37,109 bases of DNA from a virus: positions 1 through 37,109 of IMG/VR virus record IMGVR_UViG_3300025112_000065; one strand, given 5' to 3'. The notes below the pieces were generated by a model. That model was given only the letters and a program-made list of their open reading frames with translations, ran no database searches and was not told where the DNA came from. The first letter of the stretch is position 1. Each line of letters begins with the position of its first letter. The position numbers and the translations under genes are program-made. This document shows positions 21,144-29,544 of this stretch, piece by piece.

Positions 21144-21422
21144 ATGAAAAATAATGAAGAACTATATTCTACAAAAGATCTCGGTATTGCCGCATTTTTA
21201 GACTGTAAAGGGTTCAAGCTAAAAAATGCCAAAAAAGAAGGTCCTATCATGTATTTTAAATTCCAAGATAACGAAAAAAATGATTTGAGTGATAATGTCC
21301 TTAATTACCTTAATGGGAATGATGATGATTGTCTTGTTAGTGCACCCAAACTTGTTTCTTCAGAACGAAAAATGAAACAAATAATCTATAACATGGGGAA
21401 TATAAATAAAAATGAAAATTAA
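21144..21422 (+). CDS. DUF5659-like protein
   Basis: 92 residues with AGAGAGAGGAAAAA upstream. ELYSTKDLGIAAFLDCKGFKL followed by MYFKFQDNEKNDL and a final KMKQIIY helix matches the short DUF5659-type domain of phage proteins. No function known. It ends overlapping the next gene by 11 bases. Confidence 0.65.
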   Translation: MKNNEELYSTKDLGIAAFLDCKGFKLKNAKKEGPIMYFKFQDNEKNDLSDNVLNYLNGNDDDCLVSAPKLVSSERKMKQIIYNMGNINKNEN

Positions 21423-21762
21423 ATGGCTCTCTGAAGAAGAAATAAAAAAAGCAAAAATTGAATTAAAGGATGAAGATGAAGCCTCTCTTGAAAGTAAAAT
21501 TGATAATTTAAAAAATCAAACACTCTTTCTTCTTGTTCAATTAAAAAATATAGTTGAATGGACGGATATAGAACAATCTGCTGATTATGTTGAAATAATT
21601 AAGCTTTTGAGAAAAGTTAAAGACAATCAAACTGAAATAGATCTCGATAAACATCAATTAAAGGTGTTAAAAGAAATATTTGAAAAGGCTTTAAAGTCTG
21701 GCAAAATTAATGGTTTATTCTTAGAAGTATTTTTAGAAGTATATGACAACATTAAAAGCTAA
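21412..21762 (+). CDS. Unknown helical protein
   Basis: 116 residues starting inside the end of the DUF5659-like gene. It is charged and helical (EEEIKKAKIELKDEDEASLE, LKVLKEIFEKALKSGKING) without recognised motifs. Its end overlaps the following frame by 20 bases. Part of the small-gene run between capsid and glycosyltransferases. Confidence 0.5.
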   Translation: MKIKWLSEEEIKKAKIELKDEDEASLESKIDNLKNQTLFLLVQLKNIVEWTDIEQSADYVEIIKLLRKVKDNQTEIDLDKHQLKVLKEIFEKALKSGKINGLFLEVFLEVYDNIKS

Positions 21763-21988
21763 GTTTTTTAAAAGTGAAGATGAGTGGCTCATGTGGGAAC
21801 TTGGCCACATAAAAGATGAAAATAAATATGAAAATGTGGATGATATGAATATGATTTCAAAAATAAGGAATATGTTCTATGAAATTAAATGTAATAATCC
21901 CATTTTACAAAAATTACGATACTATAGAAAGTTTAATCCATTCTATAGACGATCAAGATTATGGTCTCGAAAAAGACAAGAACGGTAA
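21743..21988 (+). CDS. Unknown small protein, 3' half overlapping a glycosyltransferase
   Basis: 81 residues. The first ~45 (KAKFFKSEDEWLMWELGHIKDENKYENVDDMNMI) look like a normal protein. The rest lies over the start of the 21879 gene and reads as an out-of-frame translation rich in Arg and Tyr. A 110-base overlap is unusually long for this genome; the original stop may have been lost. Confidence 0.4.
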   Translation: MTTLKAKFFKSEDEWLMWELGHIKDENKYENVDDMNMISKIRNMFYEIKCNNPILQKLRYYRKFNPFYRRSRLWSRKRQER

Positions 21989-23606
21989 ATATAGTAAAGA
22001 TTTCTGTGTTTATATTATAATTGATGGAAAGGACCCTAAAGCCAGACAATTAATTCTTGATAAATTTTTCAAAGACGGAATCTGTACAACCCGATTTAAA
22101 ATAAATATTGAAGAAATATCTAAGAATAGTGGCGCATCTTTTGCTAGGAACTACGGTGAGAAGATTAGTGCTCAGGATCTAGAAGCGAAGAATGTTAATA
22201 ATATCCTTTTCTTTATAGATGCTGATTGTAGCTTATATCCCGGCGTTTTTTCAGAATGTATGCGTCAATTTGAATCTGATAAATCAATTGACTTTGTTTA
22301 CGGAAACTATAGGTTCGATAACAGACAAAATTACACTTCAATGGAATTTGACCCTATCAGACTCCAGACCATGAACTACATTTCTACAATGTCACCTGTA
22401 AAAAGAAGGGTATTTAATCAAGTAAGAGGCTTTGATGAAATTGATTACTTCCAAGATTGGGGTCTGTTTTATAAATTAGCTAAAAGAGGATGTAAAGGCA
22501 AATATATCAATCAATATTTCTTTACAACTGAAATTCCAACTGAAGCTAGTATTTCTGGAACAAAGGGATTAACACTTTCAGATAAGGCAAAAGTATTTAG
22601 AGACTTCTATAAAATTGATCATAAAAAATTAGTCGTTACTTCATATGGAGCGGACTATCAGGCTATACAACGATCCAAAATGCTTTTAGCTGATTATGTA
22701 GGTCAAAATCAAAGTGAAACTAGGGTTATGCCTCCAAATTATGGATTTGATAACTGGAAAGCAACATATCTTGTTGGCTGCTATTCAAATACATCTGGCG
22801 CTTTAGCTAACCATTTAAATGCATGTGTTGGAAGACCCATAATACATTTTATAGGAACAGATGTATTTCAAATGCTTAATAACCATCCAATGAATGATTT
22901 GGTTAAATATAAAGAGACATTTGATAAGCTTGATGCAAAATTGTTTGTGAACTCTAAACGTGGCCAAGATGAACTTAAGTTGTGTGGATTTGATGCTCAA
23001 CTTTTGTATACTCCTATCTATAACCAATCTCAATATAAATGGGTTACCAATCCGCCAGAACAATTTACAGTTGCTGTTTATTATTCAGACGAAAGTCCGA
23101 TGATGACACTTAAAGAATCTGGAGGATATAGCAATGTTCCTCTGATAAGAGAAATTGCGAGGGATATGCCTGATATTAAGTTTAAGTTCTTTGGTGGTAC
23201 TGAGAAGTATGTTCATCAGGATATTGAATCGGAAGTATCAAAAAACATCGAGTTTTGTGGACGAATCAAACCTGAAGATATGACAGACTTCATCAATTCA
23301 TGCTCAATGATTGTAAGAAGTTGTATCCATGATGGGTTTCCCCAACTTCCAATCCAGTTCATGCTCTGTGGAAGACAAGCTCTAGTCAGTTGCCCAGACA
23401 AAGCATTGAAATATGCTGAAAAAATAAGTAAAGAAGAGATCTACGAACATTTCGATGATACCAAAGAGGAAATCTTTAACAAAATTTATGAAATGTCAGA
23501 AAACCCAAACGCTTTAAAAGATAAAGTTCAGGAAATACATGATTATTATTCTGAACTCATGAATGAAGAGACATTCAAAAAGGAGATAAGAAAATGCATA
23601 CCATAA
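21879..23606 (+). CDS. Two-domain glycosyltransferase (GT2 + GT-B/GT4-like)
   Basis: 575 residues. The N-terminal GT-A domain (1-~220) shows VIIPFYKNYDTIESLIHSI and the metal-binding DAD (114-116) in FFIDADCSLYPG, then a GFDEIDYFQDWGLFYKL acceptor segment. From ~265 a second domain follows with GT-B traits: FVNSKRGQDELKLCG, GGTEKYVHQDI...IEFCGRIKPEDMTDFINSCSMIVRSCIHDGFPQLPIQFMLCG, the last being the donor-binding region. Two transferases in one chain suggest addition of two successive sugars. It heads an overlapping operon of sugar genes. Confidence 0.8.
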   Translation: MKLNVIIPFYKNYDTIESLIHSIDDQDYGLEKDKNGKYSKDFCVYIIIDGKDPKARQLILDKFFKDGICTTRFKINIEEISKNSGASFARNYGEKISAQDLEAKNVNNILFFIDADCSLYPGVFSECMRQFESDKSIDFVYGNYRFDNRQNYTSMEFDPIRLQTMNYISTMSPVKRRVFNQVRGFDEIDYFQDWGLFYKLAKRGCKGKYINQYFFTTEIPTEASISGTKGLTLSDKAKVFRDFYKIDHKKLVVTSYGADYQAIQRSKMLLADYVGQNQSETRVMPPNYGFDNWKATYLVGCYSNTSGALANHLNACVGRPIIHFIGTDVFQMLNNHPMNDLVKYKETFDKLDAKLFVNSKRGQDELKLCGFDAQLLYTPIYNQSQYKWVTNPPEQFTVAVYYSDESPMMTLKESGGYSNVPLIREIARDMPDIKFKFFGGTEKYVHQDIESEVSKNIEFCGRIKPEDMTDFINSCSMIVRSCIHDGFPQLPIQFMLCGRQALVSCPDKALKYAEKISKEEIYEHFDDTKEEIFNKIYEMSENPNALKDKVQEIHDYYSELMNEETFKKEIRKCIP

Positions 23607-24268
23607 GCAATGTTCTCCCAGTTTACAACTCACAATCATCACTTTCGCATTGCATAGAAAGCATTCTTAAGCAGAAAAACTTTCATGAATTAATCATAAT
23701 TAATGACGGAAGTGATGATTATAGTCAAAGAATTATAGATTTCCATAAGAAAGGAAAATATGGGAATCAGATTGTTGTAGTGATGAATGAGAAAAGAAAG
23801 GGAGGGGCTCATTCAAGAAATGTAGGCAATAGACTTGCAACAGGCGATATCATTGCAGTTTGTGACTGTGATTTCTATTACAGAAACAGGAATGAGGTTA
23901 TTAATGAGTTTTTCGAAAAAGAGGATAAAGATATCTTTTATTCAGGACTGCATTATAGGCCTTTTAATACTACATTAGAACAATACAAAATGGATGCCTT
24001 TGAATGGGACTTTAAATCTAAGTGTCCCATTTCTCATCCTACAGTTGCTTACAAACGTAACGTAGCAATAAACATACATTATCTAGAACAAACAATAGAT
24101 TCTGATTTATATGAATTTTTTTTGTTAGACGCACACGCTTCCGGTTATACATTCGGTGCCTGTAATGAGGCGCTTATGTTAAAGGTTGAAGGCGGATCAA
24201 AAAGAAACGCAAAAGAGGCAAAGAAATTCAAAAAAGAGATGTACAAACAATATGGAGTCGAGATATGA
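23594..24268 (+). CDS. Family 2 glycosyltransferase
   Basis: 224 residues overlapping the previous gene by 13 bases. SNVLPVYNSQSSLSHCIESIL and ELIIINDGSDD form the nucleotide-sugar half, KGGAHSRNVGNRLATGDI is the usual central helix, and the DxD is D91-C-D93 in VCDCDFYY. No membrane segment, so it acts in the cytoplasm on a soluble or membrane-associated acceptor that I cannot identify. Confidence 0.8.
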   Translation: MHTISNVLPVYNSQSSLSHCIESILKQKNFHELIIINDGSDDYSQRIIDFHKKGKYGNQIVVVMNEKRKGGAHSRNVGNRLATGDIIAVCDCDFYYRNRNEVINEFFEKEDKDIFYSGLHYRPFNTTLEQYKMDAFEWDFKSKCPISHPTVAYKRNVAINIHYLEQTIDSDLYEFFLLDAHASGYTFGACNEALMLKVEGGSKRNAKEAKKFKKEMYKQYGVEI

Positions 24269-25053
24269 AAGAGTATTTAGTTGTTGGTGGGCATGGATTT
24301 ATTGGTAGCCATTTTTGTTCAAGATTAAATCCAGAGGATTATGATGTGTATGATTTAGATAATCCTAATGGTGATCCACCAGAAGCATGGTTAAAAGAAC
24401 GTAAAAAAGGACTTAATCCAAGTGTAGCTGATATTTATGATAACCATTCATATAAGTACCTGATCTATTTTGCTTCATGGGCAGGGATTAGGAGTAAACG
24501 AGATTCACTAGATTATTTTGAAAACAATTGTCTAAAATTTGCTGAAGTAGTACGTAAATGCAACTTTAGCAAGCTTGTATATATCTCTTCTTCTAGTGTG
24601 CTTGGAGATGTAGAAACGGCATATTCATTATCAAAAAAAATTGCAGAAGAATTTTCTAAAACACAAAAATACCATTTAATAATTAGGCCCTTTACAGTGT
24701 ATGGTAAATACGGTCGACCTGAGATGTTTATAACAAAATGTATAAACCAAAAGCACATTGTAGTTAACGGCGACCCATCCAATATAAAAAGAAAATTCAC
24801 ATATGTAGAAGATCTTGTGGATTGTGTTTTTTCTAATTTAGATAAACAGGGCACTATAAACGCTATTGGAGAACACAAATATTCATTGAAAGATATAATG
24901 AATATCTTTGGAAATACTTATGAATGTCAAGAAGCGTCTCCGTTTGATTTTAATAGTCAAACATTTGATGAAGCAGACAATTTTATTTGTCAGACGAAGT
25001 TAGAAGACGTTAAAGACGATCTGATTGCTTCGTATAAGGAGCTAAGTGCATGA
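24265..25053 (+). CDS. NAD-dependent epimerase/dehydratase (extended SDR)
   Basis: 262 residues in an ATGA overlap. The Rossmann motif is VVGGHGFIGS (GxxGxxG, residues 8-14), the catalytic Ser lies in VYISSSSV (~110), and YSLSK (Tyr120, Lys124) is the YxxxK pair. It should modify a nucleotide sugar that feeds the neighbouring transferases; the exact reaction cannot be read from sequence. Somewhat shorter than typical 310-residue members, with a compact C-terminal substrate domain. Confidence 0.82.
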   Translation: MKEYLVVGGHGFIGSHFCSRLNPEDYDVYDLDNPNGDPPEAWLKERKKGLNPSVADIYDNHSYKYLIYFASWAGIRSKRDSLDYFENNCLKFAEVVRKCNFSKLVYISSSSVLGDVETAYSLSKKIAEEFSKTQKYHLIIRPFTVYGKYGRPEMFITKCINQKHIVVNGDPSNIKRKFTYVEDLVDCVFSNLDKQGTINAIGEHKYSLKDIMNIFGNTYECQEASPFDFNSQTFDEADNFICQTKLEDVKDDLIASYKELSA

Positions 25054-25757
25054 CACTTCCAATGTATGAAGCAACGGGAGATCCCATAACCCGTCGTTAT
25101 ACTTCAAAAGAAGACTCTCAAAACGATCACAAAGAAAATTATAGATCTGATGGCTATGCTAAAGGCAAAGGGACTCAAAACTCTTCTGATGCTATTCGTG
25201 TCCAATGGATTTTAGGGAATACACCTGAAGGAGCGTATGTATTAGATGTCGGTTGTAATGGCGGCACAGTTTCCATCCCTTTAAGAGATTTAAGAAAATG
25301 CCGTGTGAAAGGTATAGATCTAGTCCCGGAGTTAGTTGAATTAGCAAAGGGAAGGGGTGTGTTTGCAGAACAGGGTGAGGCAGAAGACCTTTCTAGGTTC
25401 GATGACGAGACATTTGACGTTGTTATTTGCTCTGAAGTTCTAGAACATCTTTACGATCCAATCCCAGCAGTTAAAGAGGCCTATAGAGTATTAAAAAAAG
25501 GAGGTAAATATCTTGTTACTGTCCCTAATGTAGATGGTGAAATGTGTGAGAAAGGCAAGTTAGGAGACTATCACCAGGCTAATTTTACTAGAGAAATGTT
25601 AAGAAATATGTTCATAAATCCATTTAAGGAAAAGAATGTTAAAGAGATTGGAATACCGTATATTGATAGTTACATACAGACAATAGCTACAAGTAAGGAG
25701 GAGTTTGAAAGAATACAAAAAATAGCACAATGGGTGGCTTTGGAGGCAACAAAATGA
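25050..25757 (+). CDS. Class I SAM-dependent methyltransferase (sugar-module)
   Basis: 235 residues in an ATGA overlap. Motif I is YVLDVGCNGGTVSI (63-76), motif II VKGIDLVPELVELA, and FDVVICSEVLEHLYDP with RVLKKGGKYLVTVPN completes a UbiE/Methyltransf_11-type fold. Given the setting it may O-methylate a sugar or cap a glycan chain. No base-flipping DNA motif, so it is unrelated to the EcoRI-type enzyme. Confidence 0.8.
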   Translation: MTLPMYEATGDPITRRYTSKEDSQNDHKENYRSDGYAKGKGTQNSSDAIRVQWILGNTPEGAYVLDVGCNGGTVSIPLRDLRKCRVKGIDLVPELVELAKGRGVFAEQGEAEDLSRFDDETFDVVICSEVLEHLYDPIPAVKEAYRVLKKGGKYLVTVPNVDGEMCEKGKLGDYHQANFTREMLRNMFINPFKEKNVKEIGIPYIDSYIQTIATSKEEFERIQKIAQWVALEATK

Positions 25758-25957
25758 ACAACGAAATGGTTAAACTAACTTCTTTATGGGTAGGACAAGA
25801 TAAACATGGTGAACCTTATTATTCAGGGCCCATGGGAGATGGTAAATTGATGATTTTCAAAAATCCTTATAAAGAAAAAGAAAATCAACCAGATTTAAAT
25901 GTATTTATTTCAAAACGAATTAAAAAAGAAGTAAATGAAGTTAATGAAGCAAACTAA
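25754..25957 (+). CDS. Small conserved phage protein
   Basis: 67 residues from the ATG after TTGGAGGCAACAAA. The pattern KLTSLWVGQDKHGEPYYSGPMGDGKLMIF followed by an NP-Y...QPDLNVFISK end is a common tiny phage protein, beta-rich and without function. Its last 23 bases overlap the next glycosyltransferase. Confidence 0.6.
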   Translation: MNNEMVKLTSLWVGQDKHGEPYYSGPMGDGKLMIFKNPYKEKENQPDLNVFISKRIKKEVNEVNEAN

Positions 25958-27038
25958 ATTCAAAAAGATAATGTATGTGCCATCCCTTAACCTGGGAGTT
26001 ATTTGGTGGCGAATAGAAAACTATGCAAATGCATTAGTAAGAAGTCAAAAAGATTGGGTTGTTCATGTTAACTATCTCGTTGATCCTGAAAAAGATGTGG
26101 CATGGGAAAAGCTTGTTAATCTAGAAAATGAAATAGGTGAGCTAATTAGACAGAAACTTGAAGCCACTTTTCAGATGTTTGATTTTATAATATTTCAGAA
26201 AATACAATACAAAGAAGCATTAGATCAAATAGAAATACTAAGAAAAAAATATCCTAAGGTGAAGATTATAGCTGAAGTAGATGATTCTATAGGTGACGTT
26301 TCTATTTCCACACCATATAAGTTTAAACATCACCTCAGAGACGCGGCATATCATTGTATAATGTCTGACGCAATCATAACCACTACACCTTATTTAGCTG
26401 ACTCTATAAGATCAATTGTAGGGAAAGACAAGCCTATACATATCGCACCTAATTGTATTGATCACGGAAACTGGGAAATAAAAAATAGACCTAAAAAGAG
26501 TAAAGATCTAAGAATAGGTTATGTTGGTGGTGGTGGTCATGATGAAGATCTTGAGCTTGCATTTAGAGGTTTACTACCGATTATAGAAAATGATAAAAAT
26601 CTTAAATTAATTATTCGTTATGGAGGCTTTAGACCTGATTATCTTAGATATCATGAACAAATAGATTTCAAGCAAGTTAACTGGCATCCAAGTGTTTATG
26701 CTCAGAAGTTAACAGATATGAACCTAGATCTAGCTTTAGTGCCGCTAAGAGATAGCTCATTTAATAGATGTAAATCAGCAATTAAGTGGTTGGAGTGGGC
26801 AAGTATTGATGTTCCTGTAATAGCATCTAAACTTGAAGCGTATAAAGGGCTAAAGGATATTTTTTATGTAGATCAATATGATAAATGGAATATAGAATTA
26901 AAAAAGACCATTGAAATAATTAAGAAAAATAAGAAAAATAAGAAAAAGGCGTTTAAGAATTTATACTTAAAAGCGAGAGAGATATTTAATATAGAAAAAG
27001 AGGCAAAAAAACTCTTGGACTTTTTGGTTAAAATATAA
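25935..27038 (+). CDS. GT-B glycosyltransferase (GT4-like)
   Basis: 367 residues. The N-terminal half includes a GVIWWRIENYANALV opening and an AEVDDSIGDV strand. The C-terminal half begins LRIGYVGGGGHDEDLELAFRGL and contains LALVPLRDSSFNRCKSAIKWLEWASIDVPVIAS, the donor-site segment of GT4-type enzymes. A very Lys-rich stretch (IIKKNKKNKKKAFK) near the end could touch membrane or DNA-rich surfaces. Last gene of the sugar module. Confidence 0.78.
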   Translation: MKLMKQTKFKKIMYVPSLNLGVIWWRIENYANALVRSQKDWVVHVNYLVDPEKDVAWEKLVNLENEIGELIRQKLEATFQMFDFIIFQKIQYKEALDQIEILRKKYPKVKIIAEVDDSIGDVSISTPYKFKHHLRDAAYHCIMSDAIITTTPYLADSIRSIVGKDKPIHIAPNCIDHGNWEIKNRPKKSKDLRIGYVGGGGHDEDLELAFRGLLPIIENDKNLKLIIRYGGFRPDYLRYHEQIDFKQVNWHPSVYAQKLTDMNLDLALVPLRDSSFNRCKSAIKWLEWASIDVPVIASKLEAYKGLKDIFYVDQYDKWNIELKKTIEIIKKNKKNKKKAFKNLYLKAREIFNIEKEAKKLLDFLVKI

Positions 27039-27052
27039 TAGTGTGTTATACT
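27024..27052 (+). promoter_or_regulatory. Promoter of the tail module
   Basis: TTGGTT (27024-27029), 17 bases, then TATACT (27047-27052), with TGT directly before the -10 as an extension. It overlaps the end of the last glycosyltransferase gene. ACTTA-AA-TAAGT (27050-27061) covers the start site and recalls the half-sites of the early operator at 1218-1239, with shorter spacing. Confidence 0.55.
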
Positions 27053-27083
27053 TAAATAAGTAAAAACCTACTTAAACCACAAA

Positions 27084-27127
27084 GGAGAGTTAGGCAGTTG
27101 GACTTTGACTGTTGCTCTCTTTTTTTT
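27084..27127 (+). terminator. Rho-independent terminator/attenuator before the tail module
   Basis: GAGAG (27085-27089) pairs with CTCTC (27115-27119) and CAGT (27095-27098) with ACTG (27108-27111), followed by eight T. It lies about 25 bases after a promoter, so it would stop that transcript early as well as read-through from the sugar module. Confidence 0.7.
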
Positions 27128-27165
27128 GTTTTATTGAGCCTTTGAAATGTGAAACTGCCTACTCT
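27086..27165 (+). promoter_or_regulatory. Alternative pairing that would prevent the terminator
   Basis: The terminator's 5' arm (27086-27099) can pair with 27153-27165 (AACTGCCTACTCT): 13 base pairs with one bulged T. The two structures exclude each other. The second arm ends seven bases before the AGGAG of the next gene. Confidence 0.55.
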
Positions 27166-27182
27166 TTCAACAGGAGTATTCA

Positions 27183-27644
27183 ATGGCAGACAATCCAAAA
27201 CCAACTATATTAAGAATGTCTCAGACACCGACTCTGACCACAAGTGCATATGCATCTGGTGATCTTATGGGAACCCTGATGAAATTTAAATCAGGTGAAA
27301 TTTCTAAAAATCAAAATTGTATTATTCAATCTATAATGATTTCAGATCTTGCAAAACAAGATATAGAAGTAGATCTAGTTATTTTTCCCACTAATCCGTC
27401 AAATACCACTTTTACTGATAATGCTGCTTTAGATATAAATGATACTGATTTAAAGACAATTTCTCATATTGAAAAGTTTAGTTCTTATTACGACTTCTCA
27501 GATAATAGCGCTACAGTTTCTCAAGCCATGACAATCCCTACAACTTATGCGGATGGTATTTATGCGTGTCTTGTAAGTAGAGGAGCTGGAACCTACGCAG
27601 CGTCAGATATAACGGTTGTAATGAGTATTATTCAAGACGCATGA
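27183..27644 (+). CDS. Conserved virion structural protein
   Basis: 153 residues with CAGGAG before the ATG. TPTLTTSAYASGDLMGTLMKF, QSIMISDLAKQDIEVDLVIF, TDNAALDINDTDL and YACLVSRGAG are the run of features shared by a small beta-sandwich virion protein widespread in uncultured podo- and siphoviruses, possibly a capsid decoration or fibre-base protein. First gene of the tail module; stop and next start overlap (ATGA). Confidence 0.65.
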   Translation: MADNPKPTILRMSQTPTLTTSAYASGDLMGTLMKFKSGEISKNQNCIIQSIMISDLAKQDIEVDLVIFPTNPSNTTFTDNAALDINDTDLKTISHIEKFSSYYDFSDNSATVSQAMTIPTTYADGIYACLVSRGAGTYAASDITVVMSIIQDA

Positions 27645-27790
27645 TTAGTTATAAACCGAATTTAGCAAAAATAGGAAATATCCTATTAAACAACATAAAA
27701 CTAATTCTTTCTTTGGGTACTTGGGAACAACAAACTGAGCTTAATTGGGAACAAGTTACAGATCCAAAATGGGAAGAGTGGGGAGCATAA
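27641..27790 (+). CDS. 49-residue unknown protein of the tail module
   Basis: Starts in an ATGA overlap and ends three bases before the next ATG. A basic N-terminal half is followed by a Trp/Glu/Gln-rich end (TWEQQTELNWEQ). Not recognised; the tight coupling on both sides argues for a real gene. Confidence 0.5.
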   Translation: MISYKPNLAKIGNILLNNIKLILSLGTWEQQTELNWEQVTDPKWEEWGA

Positions 27791-27793
27791 AAT

Positions 27794-29002
27794 ATGGCAG
27801 CATTAACAGGTAAAACACCAGCAAGTACATATAAAGATTTATTGCAGGTCTCAAATAGCAATTCAGGTATTGACGGAACATTAAGAGCACTTTCCGATGG
27901 TGAGGGAACCGCCAGTATTCTTTCCCTTTCGACAACGGCTGTTTCAATGGATTCCAATACACTTTATGTGGATGCTGGAAATAGCCGTGTGGGTATAAAT
28001 GATGATTCGCCATCTAACCAATTATGGGTAAAAGGGACTACGGTTGATGCTGTAGATTCAGCTATCGTTGATCAATATAACTTAGGTCTTTTTACAGACG
28101 ATGGAGCCACAGGAGATGAAATAGGACTGTGTTTTTTGCTTAGAACTTCGGCTGGTGGCTCAGCAAGTACGCCTGGCGCAGCAATTACGCATGAAAGAAC
28201 GGGGAATAATTCACAAGGTGCGCTTCATTTTAAGACAAAGCAGGGAACAGGGTCTACTTCAGATTGCGTAACAGGAATGACGCTTACTGAGGATGGAGAT
28301 TTTTTAGTAGATATAGACACATTATTTGTTGATGCATCATTGGATCGAGTAGGAATAGGAACAACATCTCCTGATGGCCCTTTTCATATTTTTTCGGGTT
28401 CAGCAGGCGCGATTAGTCCGGCTGTTGGAGCTGATGATTTAGTTGTTGAGCACAGCGGCCAGTGTGGTCTTACATTCCTAACTGGAGTGAGCGCGGGAAC
28501 AACTATTGCATTTGCAGATACTGATAGCGCAATTATTGGACAGATTTACTATGACCACAGTTCGGATTATATGAACTTCGTAGCTGGAGGAACGGCGGCG
28601 TTTAGACTTTCCGCTTCTGAAGTGTATGTGGGGTCAGGCCTTGATTTTTATGTTGACACAGACACATTATTTGTGGATGCTGGAAATGATAGAGTTGGAA
28701 TAAATGACTCCACACCAGAAACAACACTGACAATGGGAAATGGAACCCTTTCAATTAAGAATTCAAATACTGATAGTAGTGGATTAAAAATATTTCAAGC
28801 TGCATCAGACGTCTCAACAATTCATAATAATTTTTCAGGGTCATTAGAAATGGGTGTAGGAAATACAACGTATTTAACGATCGATTCAGGAGGTGTTATA
28901 AATTTTGGGACTCATACAAGTATTGGGGCAGAAACAGTGACTGGATATATCACAATGAAAGATTCCGGTGGAACATCAAGAAAAATAGCCGTAGTTAGCT
29001 AA
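27794..29002 (+). CDS. Tail fibre-like structural protein with repeated VDAGNxRVGIN motifs
   Basis: 402 residues. The start MAALTGKTPASTYKDLLQVSN is a typical fibre attachment end. TLYVDAGNSRVGIN, TLFVDASLDRVGIG and TLFVDAGNDRVGIN are three copies of a beta-prism-like unit, and the end GYITMKDSGGTSRKIAVVS is a common fibre C-terminus. It probably trimerises on the tail or neck. The DNA is compositionally richer in G and C than the early genes, as usual for Gly/Ala/Thr-rich virion proteins. Confidence 0.75.
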   Translation: MAALTGKTPASTYKDLLQVSNSNSGIDGTLRALSDGEGTASILSLSTTAVSMDSNTLYVDAGNSRVGINDDSPSNQLWVKGTTVDAVDSAIVDQYNLGLFTDDGATGDEIGLCFLLRTSAGGSASTPGAAITHERTGNNSQGALHFKTKQGTGSTSDCVTGMTLTEDGDFLVDIDTLFVDASLDRVGIGTTSPDGPFHIFSGSAGAISPAVGADDLVVEHSGQCGLTFLTGVSAGTTIAFADTDSAIIGQIYYDHSSDYMNFVAGGTAAFRLSASEVYVGSGLDFYVDTDTLFVDAGNDRVGINDSTPETTLTMGNGTLSIKNSNTDSSGLKIFQAASDVSTIHNNFSGSLEMGVGNTTYLTIDSGGVINFGTHTSIGAETVTGYITMKDSGGTSRKIAVVS

Positions 29003-29016
29003 TAAAGGAGAAAAAA

Positions 29017-29232
29017 ATGACTATAGAAGATTTAAGGGATACAGAAGATTTAAAAACAATTGCATGTTGGGATAAATATAATAAGATTAAAGTATGTTTT
29101 GCTTCATATGCTTCGAAGCTTAAAACACTTATATCTGAATTAGAAACATTAGATCCTTGGACTTCTAACTCATCTGCTGATGAAAAAAAAGAAATAGCAA
29201 ATTATAAGTCTAGATGTGAATTAATTGAATAA
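29017..29232 (+). CDS. Small unknown protein between fibre and virion genes
   Basis: 71 residues after AAAGGAGAAAAAA. Helical and charged with three cysteines; not recognised. The small size and position recall fibre chaperones or assembly factors, but nothing in the sequence proves it. Confidence 0.5.
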   Translation: MTIEDLRDTEDLKTIACWDKYNKIKVCFASYASKLKTLISELETLDPWTSNSSADEKKEIANYKSRCELIE

Positions 29233-29235
29233 TTA

Positions 29236-29544
29236 ATGACTTTACAAAATCAATATCAAATACCGAAAGATAAGATATTTTCTGCATATGATACCAGCTT
29301 TGTGACGGGAGATTCTCCTGTCACGCATGATATCAAGACTACGCTTGTAAGAGGGGGCATAGATGGATTTATTGATAATTTTGGTGCAGGAGATCTCATA
29401 TATGCAGTGAGTTCAGATGGGACAACATTTAATGATGATATATATCTTCCTGCTGGTGCATCTGATGATTTAAGGTCACTTTCTATAGATAAAATTAAGA
29501 TTACATGGGTAGCAGATACTAAATACGAACTGAGAGTAGTTTAA
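29236..29544 (+). CDS. Small beta-rich virion protein
   Basis: 102 residues with no obvious binding site, so translation probably depends on the preceding gene. The pattern VTHDIKTTLVRGGIDGFIDNFG, DLIYAVSSDGTTFNDDIYLPAG and DKIKITWVADTKYELRVV predicts a compact beta fold of a neck or capsid-surface protein. Its stop overlaps the next start (TAATG). Confidence 0.55.
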   Translation: MTLQNQYQIPKDKIFSAYDTSFVTGDSPVTHDIKTTLVRGGIDGFIDNFGAGDLIYAVSSDGTTFNDDIYLPAGASDDLRSLSIDKIKITWVADTKYELRVV

